A stretch of DNA of 64,000 nucleotides from Pricia antarctica (GCF_900101815.1 NZ_FNAO01000001.1:186001-250000), one strand, 5' to 3'. Positions 17,282 to 26,080 are shown, counted from the stretch's first letter. Notes: generated by a model from the letters alone, not told the origin. Numbers and translations: made by a program.

Positions 17282-18584
17282 GTGGCAAGGTCACTTTGAT
17301 CTGTTTCAGTCGCTTTTTGTCAAGGCCCTCTACGACGAACCGATACTCGTTGAAAGCAATAATATCGCCCTTTTTTGGAAAACTACCTGCTATTTCAAGA
17401 ACGAAACCGGCTATGGTCTCCGATTCGCCCTTTTGTTGTTCGAATTCCGTTTCATCTTCGATTTTGACGACCCGATAGAAATCCTTAAGTGTGGTCTTTC
17501 CTTCGAAAACGAAATTGAAATCGTCCAATTTGGAGAAAATCAGGTCTTCATCGTCGAACTCGTCGCTGATATCGCCCACGATTTCCTCAATAATATCCTC
17601 GAGGGTGACGATGCCCGAAGTTCCCCCGTACTCGTCGACGACAATCGCCAAATGGTTTTTCTTTTCTTGGAATTCCAACAAAAGATCATCGAGTTTTTTA
17701 TTCTCGGGCACAAAATACGGTTCACGGATCAAATCCATCCAGTTCAGGGTTTTCCTATCTATATAGGGCAACAGATCTTTAACGTAAAGTACCCCCAGAA
17801 CATTGTCCATATGCTCGGAAAAAACAGGAATACGGGAGTAGCCATTTTTTTTGATTTCTTCCAGAACTTCCAGAAATTTCATGGCCTCGCTCAGCGCAAA
17901 AATATCGATACGCGGTCGCATGACCTGCTTGGTATCGGTATTGCCGAAGGAAACGATGCCTTGTAAAATTTTTTGCTCGTCTTTGGTGGTATCCCCTTCA
18001 GAGGTCATTTCCAGAGCCTGTGAAAGATGGTCAACGCTCAGGCTCGATTTTTGTTTGCCCAGCTTGTTGTGCAGAAAAAGGGTACCCGAACGCATGGGAA
18101 GGCTCAGGGGCGAGAACAGAAAATCCAATACTCTCAGGGGATAGGCCATAAAATGGGCAAATGCCTCGCGGTTTCTGTTGGCATAGACCTTGGGCAATAT
18201 TTCGCCGAACATCAAAATAAGGAAGGTGGCCACGACAACTTCCAATAAAAACCGAACCCATTCCAATTCTATATGCGCAAAAGCGGTCTCGCCGATGATA
18301 CTAAAAAGTAGCACTACCCCAATGTTGATGGCGTTGTTGGCGACCAAAATGGTGGCCAACAATTTTTTGGGCCTTTCCAACAGCTTAACGATAATGGTTC
18401 CGCGGGTCGTCTTGCGCTCTTCGATGTCTTTTACGTCGGATTGCGAAAGTCCAAAAAAAGCAACTTCTGCTCCGGAAATCAGAGCGGAACAGATCAATAG
18501 CAAGACAAGAAATATGATTTTAAACGCAAAAGCACCGACGGATGCTACGACGTTGGGAAGTGAAATAATGGGGTCAGGGTCCAA
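17271..18584 (-). CDS. gldE: gliding motility-associated protein GldE (CNNM/CorC-type)
   Basis: A 437-residue protein with an N-terminal CNNM domain of four hydrophobic helices (LVLLLICSALISGAEVAFFG), a pair of CBS domains (VMRPRIDIFALSEAMKFLEV and LAIVVDEYGGTSGIVTLEDI) and a C-terminal CorC/HlyC transporter-associated domain. It is the usual partner of GldD and is needed for gliding or its regulation in Bacteroidota. The start is a TTG (MDPDPIISLPNV); the M-D-P-D-P opening is common in family members. It is 17 bp after ssb and overlaps gldD. Confidence 0.92.
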   Translation of the reverse strand: MDPDPIISLPNVVASVGAFAFKIIFLVLLLICSALISGAEVAFFGLSQSDVKDIEERKTTRGTIIVKLLERPKKLLATILVANNAINIGVVLLFSIIGETAFAHIELEWVRFLLEVVVATFLILMFGEILPKVYANRNREAFAHFMAYPLRVLDFLFSPLSLPMRSGTLFLHNKLGKQKSSLSVDHLSQALEMTSEGDTTKDEQKILQGIVSFGNTDTKQVMRPRIDIFALSEAMKFLEVLEEIKKNGYSRIPVFSEHMDNVLGVLYVKDLLPYIDRKTLNWMDLIREPYFVPENKKLDDLLLEFQEKKNHLAIVVDEYGGTSGIVTLEDIIEEIVGDISDEFDDEDLIFSKLDDFNFVFEGKTTLKDFYRVVKIEDETEFEQQKGESETIAGFVLEIAGSFPKKGDIIAFNEYRFVVEGLDKKRLKQIKVTLPHEV

Positions 18585-18601
18585 TTGGTAGGGTTTATTT
18601 T

Positions 18602-19081
18602 TTAGAAGGGTAGATCATCCTCTTCGGATGGACTCAGAGCCGATTTTTTGTGGGAATCGGCGGTTTTTGTAGTATCCGAATTGGTCGAATCCACATTTTG
18701 GTTTTGGGGCTGCTCGCTCTGTTGATCGCTAGCGTTGCTTTGTCCTTTTGGGGTCAGAAAAGTAAAATCTTGGGCCTGCACTTCGGTAGAATAGCGGGTG
18801 TTGCCGGTGTCATCTTGCCACTGGCGCGTTCGCAGTCGTCCCTCAACATAGATTTTATCGCCTTTGCCCAAGTATTTTTCACAGATTTCGGCCGATTTGT
18901 TGCGAACGATGATATTGTGCCATTCGGTCGTTGTAGTGCGTTCGCCTGTCTTCTTATTGGTATAGGTCTCACTCGTCGCTATGGGAAACCGCCCGATACA
19001 ATCGCCGTTCTCGAAATAGTGCATTTTCACCTCATCCCCAAGATTACCTATCAACATCACCTTGTTCAATGTACCGCTCAT
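18602..19081 (-). CDS. ssb: single-stranded DNA-binding protein SSB
   Basis: A 159-residue protein with the OB-fold (NKVMLIGNLGDEVKM, EWHNIIVRNKSAEICEKYLG, YVEGRLRTRQW) over residues 1-110, then a Gln/Ser/Thr/Asn-rich linker and the acidic tip EEDDLPF, which recruits partner proteins in bacterial SSBs. It sits between mutY and gldE on the same strand. The flavobacterial order mutY-ssb-gldE-gldD fits a DNA-repair and gliding gene cluster with shared transcription, though a role of SSB in gliding is not implied. Confidence 0.96.
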   Translation of the reverse strand: MSGTLNKVMLIGNLGDEVKMHYFENGDCIGRFPIATSETYTNKKTGERTTTTEWHNIIVRNKSAEICEKYLGKGDKIYVEGRLRTRQWQDDTGNTRYSTEVQAQDFTFLTPKGQSNASDQQSEQPQNQNVDSTNSDTTKTADSHKKSALSPSEEDDLPF

Positions 19082-19195
19082 TGCTTTTTCTTATAAATTA
19101 ATCCTCAAAAGTACGAATTTTTGGATGTTTACGAGCATGTTCAAAACCCTGGTTCCCGAAAACCACTATTTTGATTCCGAAGCTTTGAAATCGAG

Positions 19196-20254
19196 CTACT
19201 GATGATCAGTTTCCGGTTTTTTTAAAAGTACCTGTAAGAACTCGGCAATCAATACGGGTACAGGATACTTTTCAACTTCGGATAAGCGGATGCTATTTTG
19301 CAGCACCTCATCCGTTTTGACTATCCAAAATACGGTGTACAGGTGCTGATGAGACAGTTTATGGATGATGGGTCGTTCATTATATCTTATTATTTCCCGT
19401 ACTTTTTTGGCATCCACAAAATCATCCAATTTCTTGATTACCGCATCCTCATCAATTGCCTGCTTGGATTCCAGTAACGGAAATTCCCAAAGATGCTGCC
19501 AAATGCCCTTTCCTGTCCGCTGTTTCAATAGGGTTTTTCCATCGGCATCCCTAAAAGACAAATAATTGAAATGGCGACGCCTTACTTTGGTCTTATTGAT
19601 TTTAATGGGCAGCTCTTGAACCTTGCCCTTTTGCAAGGCAACACAGCTATCGTTCAACGGGCAGTACATGCAATTGGGGTTTTTCGGGGTACACTGAACG
19701 GCACCGAACTCCATGATCCCTTGATTGTAATTCCGAATACTATCGGGATCCATGACCTCACGAGCCAGATCTTTGAAATATTTGACGCCTTCCGTACTAT
19801 TAATAGGTAATTCTACACCAAAATATCGGGCAAGTACCCGATATACATTACCATCGACTACAGGTTCAGGAAGGTCGAAACAAATGGAGGCTATGGCACT
19901 TGCGGTGTAGTCCCCCACTCCCTTCAATTTTAGGAGTCCTTCGAAGGTCTCTGGGAAAGTGCCATCATAAGTCCCAACCACCGTTTTTGCAGCAGCATGC
20001 AGATTTCTGGCCCGGGAATAATAGCCAAGGCCCTGCCAAAGTTTCAGCACGCGTTCTTCGGATGCGTTCGCCAAGTCGTATACCGTCGGAAAAGCGGCTA
20101 TAAACTTCAGGTAGTAGGGTGTGCCCTGCACCACCCGCGTCTGCTGAAGAATAATCTCCGAAAGCCATATATAATAGGGGTTCCGGGTTCCCCGCCAAGG
20201 CAAGTTTCGTTTGTTCGAAGCATACCACACTAAAATTATTTGGGCAAAGGTCAT
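19196..20254 (-). CDS. mutY: A/G-specific adenine glycosylase MutY
   Basis: A 352-residue base-excision repair glycosylase that removes adenine opposite 8-oxoguanine. It shows the HhH-GPD fold: IWLSEIILQQTRV with catalytic Glu33, LKGVGDYTASAIA, catalytic Asp134 in PVVDGNVYRVLARYFG, then a [4Fe-4S] loop of Cys188-x6-Cys195-x2-Cys198-x5-Cys204. The C-terminal 130 residues match the NUDIX-like MutT domain that recognises 8-oxoG. The frame is open to 20302 (MVPGII), but the family begins near MTFAQIILVWYA, so ATG 20254 is preferred. Confidence 0.95.
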   Translation of the reverse strand: MTFAQIILVWYASNKRNLPWRGTRNPYYIWLSEIILQQTRVVQGTPYYLKFIAAFPTVYDLANASEERVLKLWQGLGYYSRARNLHAAAKTVVGTYDGTFPETFEGLLKLKGVGDYTASAIASICFDLPEPVVDGNVYRVLARYFGVELPINSTEGVKYFKDLAREVMDPDSIRNYNQGIMEFGAVQCTPKNPNCMYCPLNDSCVALQKGKVQELPIKINKTKVRRRHFNYLSFRDADGKTLLKQRTGKGIWQHLWEFPLLESKQAIDEDAVIKKLDDFVDAKKVREIIRYNERPIIHKLSHQHLYTVFWIVKTDEVLQNSIRLSEVEKYPVPVLIAEFLQVLLKKPETDHQ

Positions 20255-20386
20255 CTGCAAAAAAGCTAAGGTGCAAAAATAACGGATTATCCCAGGAACC
20301 ATCCCATCATTACAATCTTAAAAAAATTGGCGAAAGATGAATCGTTTAAAATTAGTCCGTTAGCGGGAAGTATGTAATTAAATTTA

Positions 20387-20394
20387 TATATTTG
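20387..20394 (+). promoter_or_regulatory. putative -7 promoter box of the HU gene
   Basis: TATATTTG matches TAnnTTTG. It leaves a leader of about 55 nt before the HU start codon at 20453. Confidence 0.55.
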
Positions 20395-20452
20395 CATCCC
20401 AAAAAAACAGCATCCACATTGGATTCTAACTACTTAAAATTTAACACGAAAG

Positions 20453-20743
20453 ATGACGAAAGCAGAAATTGTATCGAATATCTCGGATAAACTGGGAATC
20501 GAAAAAGGCGATGTACAGGCAACCATCGAAACCTTTATGGAGGAAGTGAAAAATTCCTTGGAAGGTGGCGACAATGTCTACCTTAGAGGTTTTGGCAGTT
20601 TTATTGTTAAAACCAGGGCCGAAAAGACCGGAAGGAACATTAGCAAGAACACGACTATAAAGATTCCGGCGCACAATATACCGGCGTTCAAGCCCGCTAA
20701 GGTTTTTGTTGAAGGCGTCAAAAGTAACGTGCAGGTAAAATAA
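20453..20743 (+). CDS. hup: HU-family DNA-binding protein
   Basis: A 96-residue histone-like protein. The family opening MTKAEIVSNISDKLGIEKGD, the central LRGFGSFIVKTR and the DNA-contacting arm with R-N-I-S-K-N-T-T-I-K-I-P-A-H are all present. HU and IHF subunits share this fold; the sequence alone does not separate the two, so the name is generic. It is the first gene of a short group with a tiny basic protein 22 nt downstream, followed by a terminator-like hairpin and then the RNase G gene. Confidence 0.95.
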   Translation: MTKAEIVSNISDKLGIEKGDVQATIETFMEEVKNSLEGGDNVYLRGFGSFIVKTRAEKTGRNISKNTTIKIPAHNIPAFKPAKVFVEGVKSNVQVK

Positions 20744-20765
20744 ATAACCCAAAAAATAAATATAT

Positions 20766-20855
20766 ATGCCGAGTGGTAAAAAAAGAAAAAGACATAAGGT
20801 AGCTACCCACAAGCGTAAAAAGCGCAGAAGAGCTAACCGCCACAAGAAAAAGTAA
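20766..20855 (+). CDS. 29-residue highly basic protein, probable ribosome-associated protein
   Basis: ATG 20766 to TAA 20855, too short for routine gene finding. Of 29 residues, 17 are Lys or Arg and none is acidic (start MPSGKKRKRHKVATHKRK). It lies 22 nt after HU and ahead of a terminator, so it is co-transcribed with HU. I recall near-identical short proteins in the same place in other Bacteroidota. The K/R pattern resembles the COX24/mS38 domain found in mitochondrial mS38 and mycobacterial bS22, so a ribosomal role is my inference. A purely fortuitous ORF is unlikely given codon use and position. Confidence 0.75.
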   Translation: MPSGKKRKRHKVATHKRKKRRRANRHKKK

Positions 20856-20867
20856 TTTTTGTAAGTG

Positions 20868-20932
20868 CCGTAATGGATGTAGGAACTGAAAATCTTCAGT
20901 ACTTACCACCAATACGGCCTTTATTATTTTAT
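20868..20932 (+). terminator. hairpin with U-rich tail after the HU/small-protein operon
   Basis: Arms 20868-20890 and 20895-20917 pair imperfectly (18 of 23 positions, with ACTGAA/TTCAGT at the tip and CCGTA/TACGG at the base) and are followed by CCTTTATTATTTTA. It ends the HU-small protein unit, 150 bp before the RNase G start. Confidence 0.6.
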
Positions 20933-20970
20933 ACGTTCATTGACATAGAAATCCAAAAAAGTGGATTCCG

Positions 20971-20990
20971 ACGGATTTTATTAAATCCGT
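20971..20990 (+). promoter_or_regulatory. leader hairpin upstream of the RNase G gene
   Basis: ACGGATTT-TATT-AAATCCGT is a perfect 8-bp hairpin 86 bp before the GTG start of the RNase G gene; a second smaller one (ATCCA/TGGAT, 20951-20966) lies just upstream. RNase E leaders elsewhere carry hairpins used for autoregulation, so this is a candidate of the same sort. Confidence 0.35.
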
Positions 20991-21075
20991 TTCAAGTATT
21001 GTTTAATCAATTTGTCCACTTCCAGTCCGGTCATCATCGGAATTATTGTGAAGGGGCAAGTACAAATATATTCAG

Positions 21076-22623
21076 GTGAATAGAGAATTAATCGTAAGAT
21101 CTAGTTCCGATGCCGTTGATTTTGCCCTTTTAAAGGATGGAAAGCTCACTGAATTGCATAAAGAGGAAGACAACAACGATTTTTCCGTTGGCGATATACT
21201 TCTGGCCAAGGTACGCAAACCGGTAACCGGTCTCAATGCAGCCTTTGTCAACGTGGGTTATGAAAAGGATGCCTTTTTGCATTATCATGACCTTGGGCCA
21301 CAACTGGCCACTATGCTTAAATTTATAAAGCAGGTAAGTACCGGGAAATTGAAGGATTATACCCTTACCAATTTTCCTACAGAAAAAGACATTGACAAAA
21401 ATGGTGTCATTACCGATGTCATCAAGGCAAACCAGTCTTTACTCGTGCAAATTGTCAAAGAGCCCATTTCCACCAAAGGCCCAAGAATCAGTTCCGAACT
21501 TTCCATTGCGGGGCGTTATCTGGTCATGGTGCCTTTTTCCGATCGTGTATCCGTTTCTCAAAAGATAGCGAGCAATCAAGAAAAAGACAGGCTAAAAAGA
21601 CTGGTAAAAAGCATAAAACCAAAAGGGTTTGGTGTTATTATCAGAACCGTCGCAGAAGGCAAAAAAGTAGCGGAACTTGACAAAGATCTAGAAAACTTGT
21701 TGGCCAAATGGTCGACAATGTGTGAAAAATTACAAAAAGCGCATACCCCCTCGAAAGTATTGGTCGAGCTCAACAGGGCTTCTTCGATACTCAGGGACGT
21801 CTTTAATGATTCCTTTACCGGTATTCATGTAGATGACGAAACGCTTTACGACCAGATTCAGGATTATGTACAGGAAATCGACCCCGGAAAAGAGTCGATT
21901 GTAAAGCTGTATCAATCGCCGGTTCCTATTTTTGAAAAGTATGGGATAGAACGGCAGATCAAGACTTCTTTTGGCCGTACCGCCAGCATGAGCAAAGGTG
22001 CGTACTTGATTATCGAACATACCGAGGCATTGCACGTTGTAGACGTGAACAGCGGTAACCGTTCGAGCAGGGGCAAGGGCCAAGAAGATACCGCTCTGGA
22101 AGTGAACCTTTTGGCAGCTTCCGAAATCGCCAGGCAATTACGCCTTCGCGACATGGGTGGCATCATTGTGGTAGACTTTATCGATATGGTAAAGGCACCG
22201 CACAGAAGAAAGCTCTTCGACCATCTTCGCAACGAGATGAAAGACGATCGTGCCAAGCACAAAATTCTGCCGCCCAGTAAATTCGGGCTGATACAGATAA
22301 CACGGCAACGCGTTCGTCCCGAAATGAACATCAAGACGACCGAAGAGAACCCCAACGGGAGCGGAAAAGAAGTTGAAGCCCCTATCGTTTTGGTAGATAA
22401 AATCAATTTCGATCTCGAAAAGTTGTTGAAAGGGCCTAAAAAGGATGAGAAGATTACTTTGAACATCCACCCTTTTATCGCGGCATACATTACGAAAGGC
22501 TTTCCATCCATGCGGTCCAAATGGTTTTTGGAGCATAAAAAATGGGTGAAAATACAGCCACGCGATGCCTTTACGTATCTCGAATATCGATTTACGGATA
22601 AAGACGGTAAGACCATTTATTGA
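21076..22623 (+). CDS. rng: ribonuclease G/E family endoribonuclease
   Basis: A 515-residue RNase E/G catalytic protein that cuts single-stranded RNA in rRNA maturation and mRNA decay. An S1-like region (GDILLAKVRKPVTGLNAAFV) is followed by LNRASSILRDVF, the YLIIEHTEALHVVDVNSG strand with metal-binding Asp, and DMGGIIVVDFIDM with the second Asp. The Zn-link C-x-x-C of the E. coli enzymes is not obvious. The start is GTG 21076 (MNRELIVRSSSDAVDFALL), the usual opening in flavobacteria. It is isolated between the HU terminator and its own terminator at 22644. Confidence 0.95.
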   Translation: MNRELIVRSSSDAVDFALLKDGKLTELHKEEDNNDFSVGDILLAKVRKPVTGLNAAFVNVGYEKDAFLHYHDLGPQLATMLKFIKQVSTGKLKDYTLTNFPTEKDIDKNGVITDVIKANQSLLVQIVKEPISTKGPRISSELSIAGRYLVMVPFSDRVSVSQKIASNQEKDRLKRLVKSIKPKGFGVIIRTVAEGKKVAELDKDLENLLAKWSTMCEKLQKAHTPSKVLVELNRASSILRDVFNDSFTGIHVDDETLYDQIQDYVQEIDPGKESIVKLYQSPVPIFEKYGIERQIKTSFGRTASMSKGAYLIIEHTEALHVVDVNSGNRSSRGKGQEDTALEVNLLAASEIARQLRLRDMGGIIVVDFIDMVKAPHRRKLFDHLRNEMKDDRAKHKILPPSKFGLIQITRQRVRPEMNIKTTEENPNGSGKEVEAPIVLVDKINFDLEKLLKGPKKDEKITLNIHPFIAAYITKGFPSMRSKWFLEHKKWVKIQPRDAFTYLEYRFTDKDGKTIY

Positions 22624-22643
22624 ATTGGTAATTACCAATTATT

Positions 22644-22680
22644 AAAGCGATTCTTCGGCAACGAAGGGTCGCTTTTTTTG
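22644..22680 (+). terminator. intrinsic terminator after rng
   Basis: AAAGCGA (22644-22650) pairs with TCGCTTT (22669-22675), with an inner TTCG/CGAA, and the T-run TTTTTTTG follows. A perfect 16-bp palindrome ATTGGTAATTACCAAT (22624-22639) lies between the stop codon and the terminator. Confidence 0.85.
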
Positions 22681-22693
22681 TTTAAATTACAGC

Positions 22694-23161
22694 ATGATGA
22701 AAGCCTACTCCTTAAAGGAAGCGACAAAAAAACTCGAAGGCTATTGCGCGTACCAAGAGCGCTGCCATAAGGAAGTGGTGAATAAATTACGGGAGATGCG
22801 TATGATTCCCGAAGCCATAGACCAAATTGTCGTTCACCTTATCGAAAACGACTACTTGAACGAGGAGCGTTTTGCCAAAAGCTTCGCCCGGGGAAAATTC
22901 ACTATTAAAAAATGGGGTCGCAAACGGATTCGGTTGGAATTGAAGCAGCGAAGCATTTCAAGGTTCAATATCAAGACGGCGTTGCAAGAAATTAACCAAA
23001 CTGCTTATCTTGATACCTTCGACGCCCTTGCCGACAAAAGATTGTCTCAAATTACCGAAAAGAACCGGCTAAAAAGAAGAAAAAAACTAGCCGATTATCT
23101 ACTGTATCGCGGATGGGAAAGTGAGTTGGTGTACGCGAAAATCAAGGAACTTGTCCCGTGA
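22694..23161 (+). CDS. recX: RecX family regulatory protein
   Basis: A 155-residue all-helical protein with the RecX three-helix repeats: LEGYCAYQERCHKEVVNKLR, VVHLIENDYLNEERFAKSFA then RGKFTIKKWGRKRIRLELKQ, and LADYLLYRGWESELVYAKIK at the end. RecX binds RecA filaments and limits recombination. It begins with MM at 22694; either Met may be used. recA is not in the window, which is normal for this group. It starts only 14 bp after the rng terminator. Confidence 0.92.
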   Translation: MMKAYSLKEATKKLEGYCAYQERCHKEVVNKLREMRMIPEAIDQIVVHLIENDYLNEERFAKSFARGKFTIKKWGRKRIRLELKQRSISRFNIKTALQEINQTAYLDTFDALADKRLSQITEKNRLKRRKKLADYLLYRGWESELVYAKIKELVP

Positions 23162-23281
23162 AACGTATTGCGCTTTGGGCCGTAGCCCATTACCCAGTAA
23201 AAAAAATCGAGTCTCTGTATGCCAGTGCCTCCCAATCCTTCCAAAACCGGGGTCAGACTGAGCACCCAGCAACTTAAGAAA

Positions 23282-23779
23282 CTACAAAAAGTTGAACGAA
23301 GCCCCAAGATTTATGGTAAACTGATTATGCAGTTCTTCCGCCGGGCTCAAATCACCAGTATCATACTTTGCAATAGGAAAGCCCAGTTCCGTAAATACAC
23401 CGAACCCATCTGAAAAGAAATACCGAGCTCCAGTATGAAAACCAAAATTCTTTAGCCCCAGATCAAGTCCCGGATACAGATCAAATCGGTCGCTGATACC
23501 CATTACCGGACCAAGGTGGGCGCTGAACCTTGCTTTGGCATCGAAGCGTTCGCGCGCGCCATTATCAAGGCCGCTACCGATTCCCAGGGAATATGAAGAA
23601 GTTGCCCCTATCGATATATTCTCGCCCAACCCGTAATCGTAGGAGGCGGTGATGCCTGTACCGTTATTTTGCAAATTTGCGCCTACCTGAAATTTTTGAT
23701 CCCCTTTGCCCGAGTATCCTTGTGCCCATGCCGAAATAGTGCCGGCCAATAAAAATAAAATTGCTATGAAACTTTTCAC
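23282..23779 (-). CDS. outer-membrane beta-barrel protein (DUF6646-type)
   Basis: A 165-residue protein with a signal peptide (MKSFIAILFLLAGTISAWAQ) and about eight alternating amphipathic strands (KFQVGANLQNNGTGITASYD, NISIGATSSYSLGIG, FGFHTGARYFFSDGFGVFTE), ending in Phe-Leu as usual for barrels (FTINLGASFNFL). It resembles small flavobacterial outer-membrane porin-like proteins called DUF6646. Its function is unknown. It converges with recX across a 120-bp gap that holds no obvious terminator. Confidence 0.75.
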   Translation of the reverse strand: MKSFIAILFLLAGTISAWAQGYSGKGDQKFQVGANLQNNGTGITASYDYGLGENISIGATSSYSLGIGSGLDNGARERFDAKARFSAHLGPVMGISDRFDLYPGLDLGLKNFGFHTGARYFFSDGFGVFTELGFPIAKYDTGDLSPAEELHNQFTINLGASFNFL

Positions 23780-23850
23780 ATGTATGAATTTAGAGTATGA
23801 ATTGAAAGTACAAATTTACGAAACGATATCAGATTATAGAAATCGGTATT

Positions 23851-24708
23851 CTAAGCCAACATCGCATTCGTCCGCTCCACCGCCTTCGCATTTTTATGCT
23901 CTATCCACTTTTGGCCTTGTATTTTACGCATGGCGATATCGAAACTTCGCATTATTATGATATTGTACAAGCCCTTTGCGAAATTGAAAGGGCTTTTAGG
24001 CCAAGAACGTAAACTCATCGAAAATCCGGGGGTGACATATTTCATATAATGCCAATAGCCTTCGGGCATGTAGAGCACGTCGCCATGGTTCAATTCCGTT
24101 TTAAATCCATGGGCCGATTTCAAAGCGGGCCATTTTTCGAAATCGGGATTTTCGAAATCGATGCTTTCATGGGTTATCAATGAATGTGGCACCTTGTACA
24201 GGTATTTTGTCTCGGATTGTGGAAACAGAATACATTCCTTTTTTCCCTCAAAATGGAAATGGAAAATATTGGACATATCGATATCGTAGTGCATAAAAGT
24301 GAAGGAATCCCGTCCTCCAAAAAACAGCATGGGCAGTTTTTTCTTTAATTTGAGACCGAAATCAGGAAAGCTGAAATCCTTTTGCAGTTGCGGTACTTCC
24401 TTTAAGATGTTCCAAAGGAAGATACGATACTTGGTAGGTTCCGATTTCAAGAGATTTACATAATCGGACATCTTCATCTGGGCATGCGGCTCGTTAAACC
24501 CATCTTCGTGGTTTACAGGCCGATTATCATATAAAGGAACGGTCTTATCTCCGGCAACCTCTTTTATGTAGTCTAAACTCCATTTTTGAGTAGCTGGCCA
24601 GTCATCGACTGCATGTTCGATGACCACCGGCTTTTGCGGTTTGAAATATCTCTCCAAAAAATCTTCCTTGGTAATGGACTTCACCCTCGGAATAGCTTCT
24701 AAATTCAA
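23851..24708 (-). CDS. cupin-like/JmjC domain protein, putative 2-oxoglutarate oxygenase
   Basis: A 285-residue protein of the cupin_8/JmjC group, usually Fe(II)- and 2-oxoglutarate-dependent hydroxylases. It opens with PKSI-type residues (RYFKPQKPVVIEHAVDDWPA), and has an HxD metal motif in FMHYDIDMSNIFHFHFEGKK, with the distal His in MPEGYWHYMKYV. These fit the double-stranded beta-helix facial triad. The C-terminal region is helical (FAKGLYNIIIMRSFDIAMRK). The target is unknown; ribosomal protein or tRNA hydroxylation has been shown only for some relatives. It stands alone between the barrel protein and bioB. Confidence 0.82.
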   Translation of the reverse strand: MNLEAIPRVKSITKEDFLERYFKPQKPVVIEHAVDDWPATQKWSLDYIKEVAGDKTVPLYDNRPVNHEDGFNEPHAQMKMSDYVNLLKSEPTKYRIFLWNILKEVPQLQKDFSFPDFGLKLKKKLPMLFFGGRDSFTFMHYDIDMSNIFHFHFEGKKECILFPQSETKYLYKVPHSLITHESIDFENPDFEKWPALKSAHGFKTELNHGDVLYMPEGYWHYMKYVTPGFSMSLRSWPKSPFNFAKGLYNIIIMRSFDIAMRKIQGQKWIEHKNAKAVERTNAMLA

Positions 24709-24909
24709 GGCTTGATGATTAAAAACATTTAAATCGAAAGCGGCAAATTTAATTATCCCTGAAGGATAAACTTCTTAAATCTATTCTAAATTCATTATCG
24801 GTAGCTAAACGATTGCGACAAAGTAGGTCAGAAAATCGTTTCTGATAGCGAAGCGATAAGGCTGGCTAAATAGAAAATTTTCCGTAAAAAGGCAGAATAT
24901 TTGCTACCT

Positions 24910-26019
24910 CTATAAATCAGTGGTGCTAACAGATGGTTTGGGTTTCGCTTTGGCCGTTTCGTTGCGTTCTATGGAATGCCCTGGTCGGCTCCATTTTGGT
25001 TTTTCGCCCAATGGCTGTAGCTGCGACTCGGAAGCCTCTAAAGTCTTGGGTTGCGAGACTTTCGTGAAGGGTTTCTGCGGGGTCAGTCCCAACAACTTGA
25101 ACATGGCCATGTCCTCGCCTACATCGGGATTGGGAGTGGTCAATAGCTTATCGCCCGCAAAAATAGAATTCGCCCCTGCAAAGAAGCACATGGCCTGCCC
25201 TTCGCGGCTCATTTCGGTACGCCCAGCCGACAGTCGTACTTGGGTTTCGGGCATCACGATACGGGTCGTGGCGACCATACGGATCATTTCCCAGATACTG
25301 ATGGGTTCCATCTCCGCCATAGGAGTACCTTCCACTGCGACCAGGGCATTGATCGGTACGGATTCAGGCTGTGGGTTCAAGCTTGATAGCGCGACCAGCA
25401 TTCCTGCGCGGTCTTCCAAAGCTTCGCCCATTCCGATTATCCCACCGCTACAAACGGTAACATTGCTCTTGCGTACGTTGTCGATAGTATCCAAACGATC
25501 TTGAAAGGCTCGGGTAGAAATTACATCCTTATAATAATCCTCGGATGTATCCAAGTTATGATTGTAGGCGTAAAGTCCGGCTTCTGCCAGACGCTTCGCT
25601 TGGTTTTCGGTGATCATCCCAAGGGTACAGCAGACCTCCATATCCAATTTATTGATGGTACGCACCATTTCAAGTACTTGGTCGAATTCCGGGCCATCCT
25701 TGACGTTACGCCAAGCAGCACCCATACAGACGCGTGAACTTCCCGAAGCTTTTGCCCGTAAAGCTTGTGCCTTAACATGTGGAACGGTCATCAAATCGTT
25801 ACCCTTGATATCGGTATGGTATCGGGCCGCTTGCGGACAATAGCCACAATCTTCAGGGCAACCGCCCGTTTTAATCGATAGCAGCGTAGATACCTGCACC
25901 GTATTGGGGTCGTGGTGTTTTCTGTGGATGGTGGCCGCGTCGTAAAGCAGTTCCATCAATGGGGTATTGTAGATATCGAGGATTTCGGACTTGGTCCAGT
26001 CGTGTTTCGTCTTGGTCAT
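24910..26019 (-). CDS. bioB: biotin synthase BioB
   Basis: A 369-residue radical SAM enzyme that inserts sulfur into dethiobiotin. The cluster motif CPEDCGYC (Cys54, 58, 61 from ATG 26019) is intact; the HNLDTSEDYY and MCFFAGANSIFAGDKLLTT segments are typical. The frame continues to a TTG at 26043, but the ATG at 26019 (MTKTKHDWTKSEI) fits the family better. The C-terminal 45 residues after PQKPF are a long polar tail of a kind common in flavobacteria. It is the last gene of the biotin cluster, and its 140-nt leader carries a promoter box and a terminator-like hairpin (26081-26117). Confidence 0.97.
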   Translation of the reverse strand: MTKTKHDWTKSEILDIYNTPLMELLYDAATIHRKHHDPNTVQVSTLLSIKTGGCPEDCGYCPQAARYHTDIKGNDLMTVPHVKAQALRAKASGSSRVCMGAAWRNVKDGPEFDQVLEMVRTINKLDMEVCCTLGMITENQAKRLAEAGLYAYNHNLDTSEDYYKDVISTRAFQDRLDTIDNVRKSNVTVCSGGIIGMGEALEDRAGMLVALSSLNPQPESVPINALVAVEGTPMAEMEPISIWEMIRMVATTRIVMPETQVRLSAGRTEMSREGQAMCFFAGANSIFAGDKLLTTPNPDVGEDMAMFKLLGLTPQKPFTKVSQPKTLEASESQLQPLGEKPKWSRPGHSIERNETAKAKPKPSVSTTDL

Positions 26020-26080
26020 GTGCGTGGATTCATTCGAAATCAAAAATAGGCTTTAAAATAGAAAAGAGACAATAGAAAAT

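Noticed and set aside
20255-20302. N-terminal extension of MutY up to 20302
   Set aside because: The short extra peptide does not fit MutY; ATG 20254 matches family starts.
22138-22638. Long antisense ORFs over rng, for example 21912-22616 and 22138-22638 on the minus strand
   Set aside because: They overlap a highly conserved gene completely, their translations look like antisense of RNase G codons, and no start context or family motif is seen.
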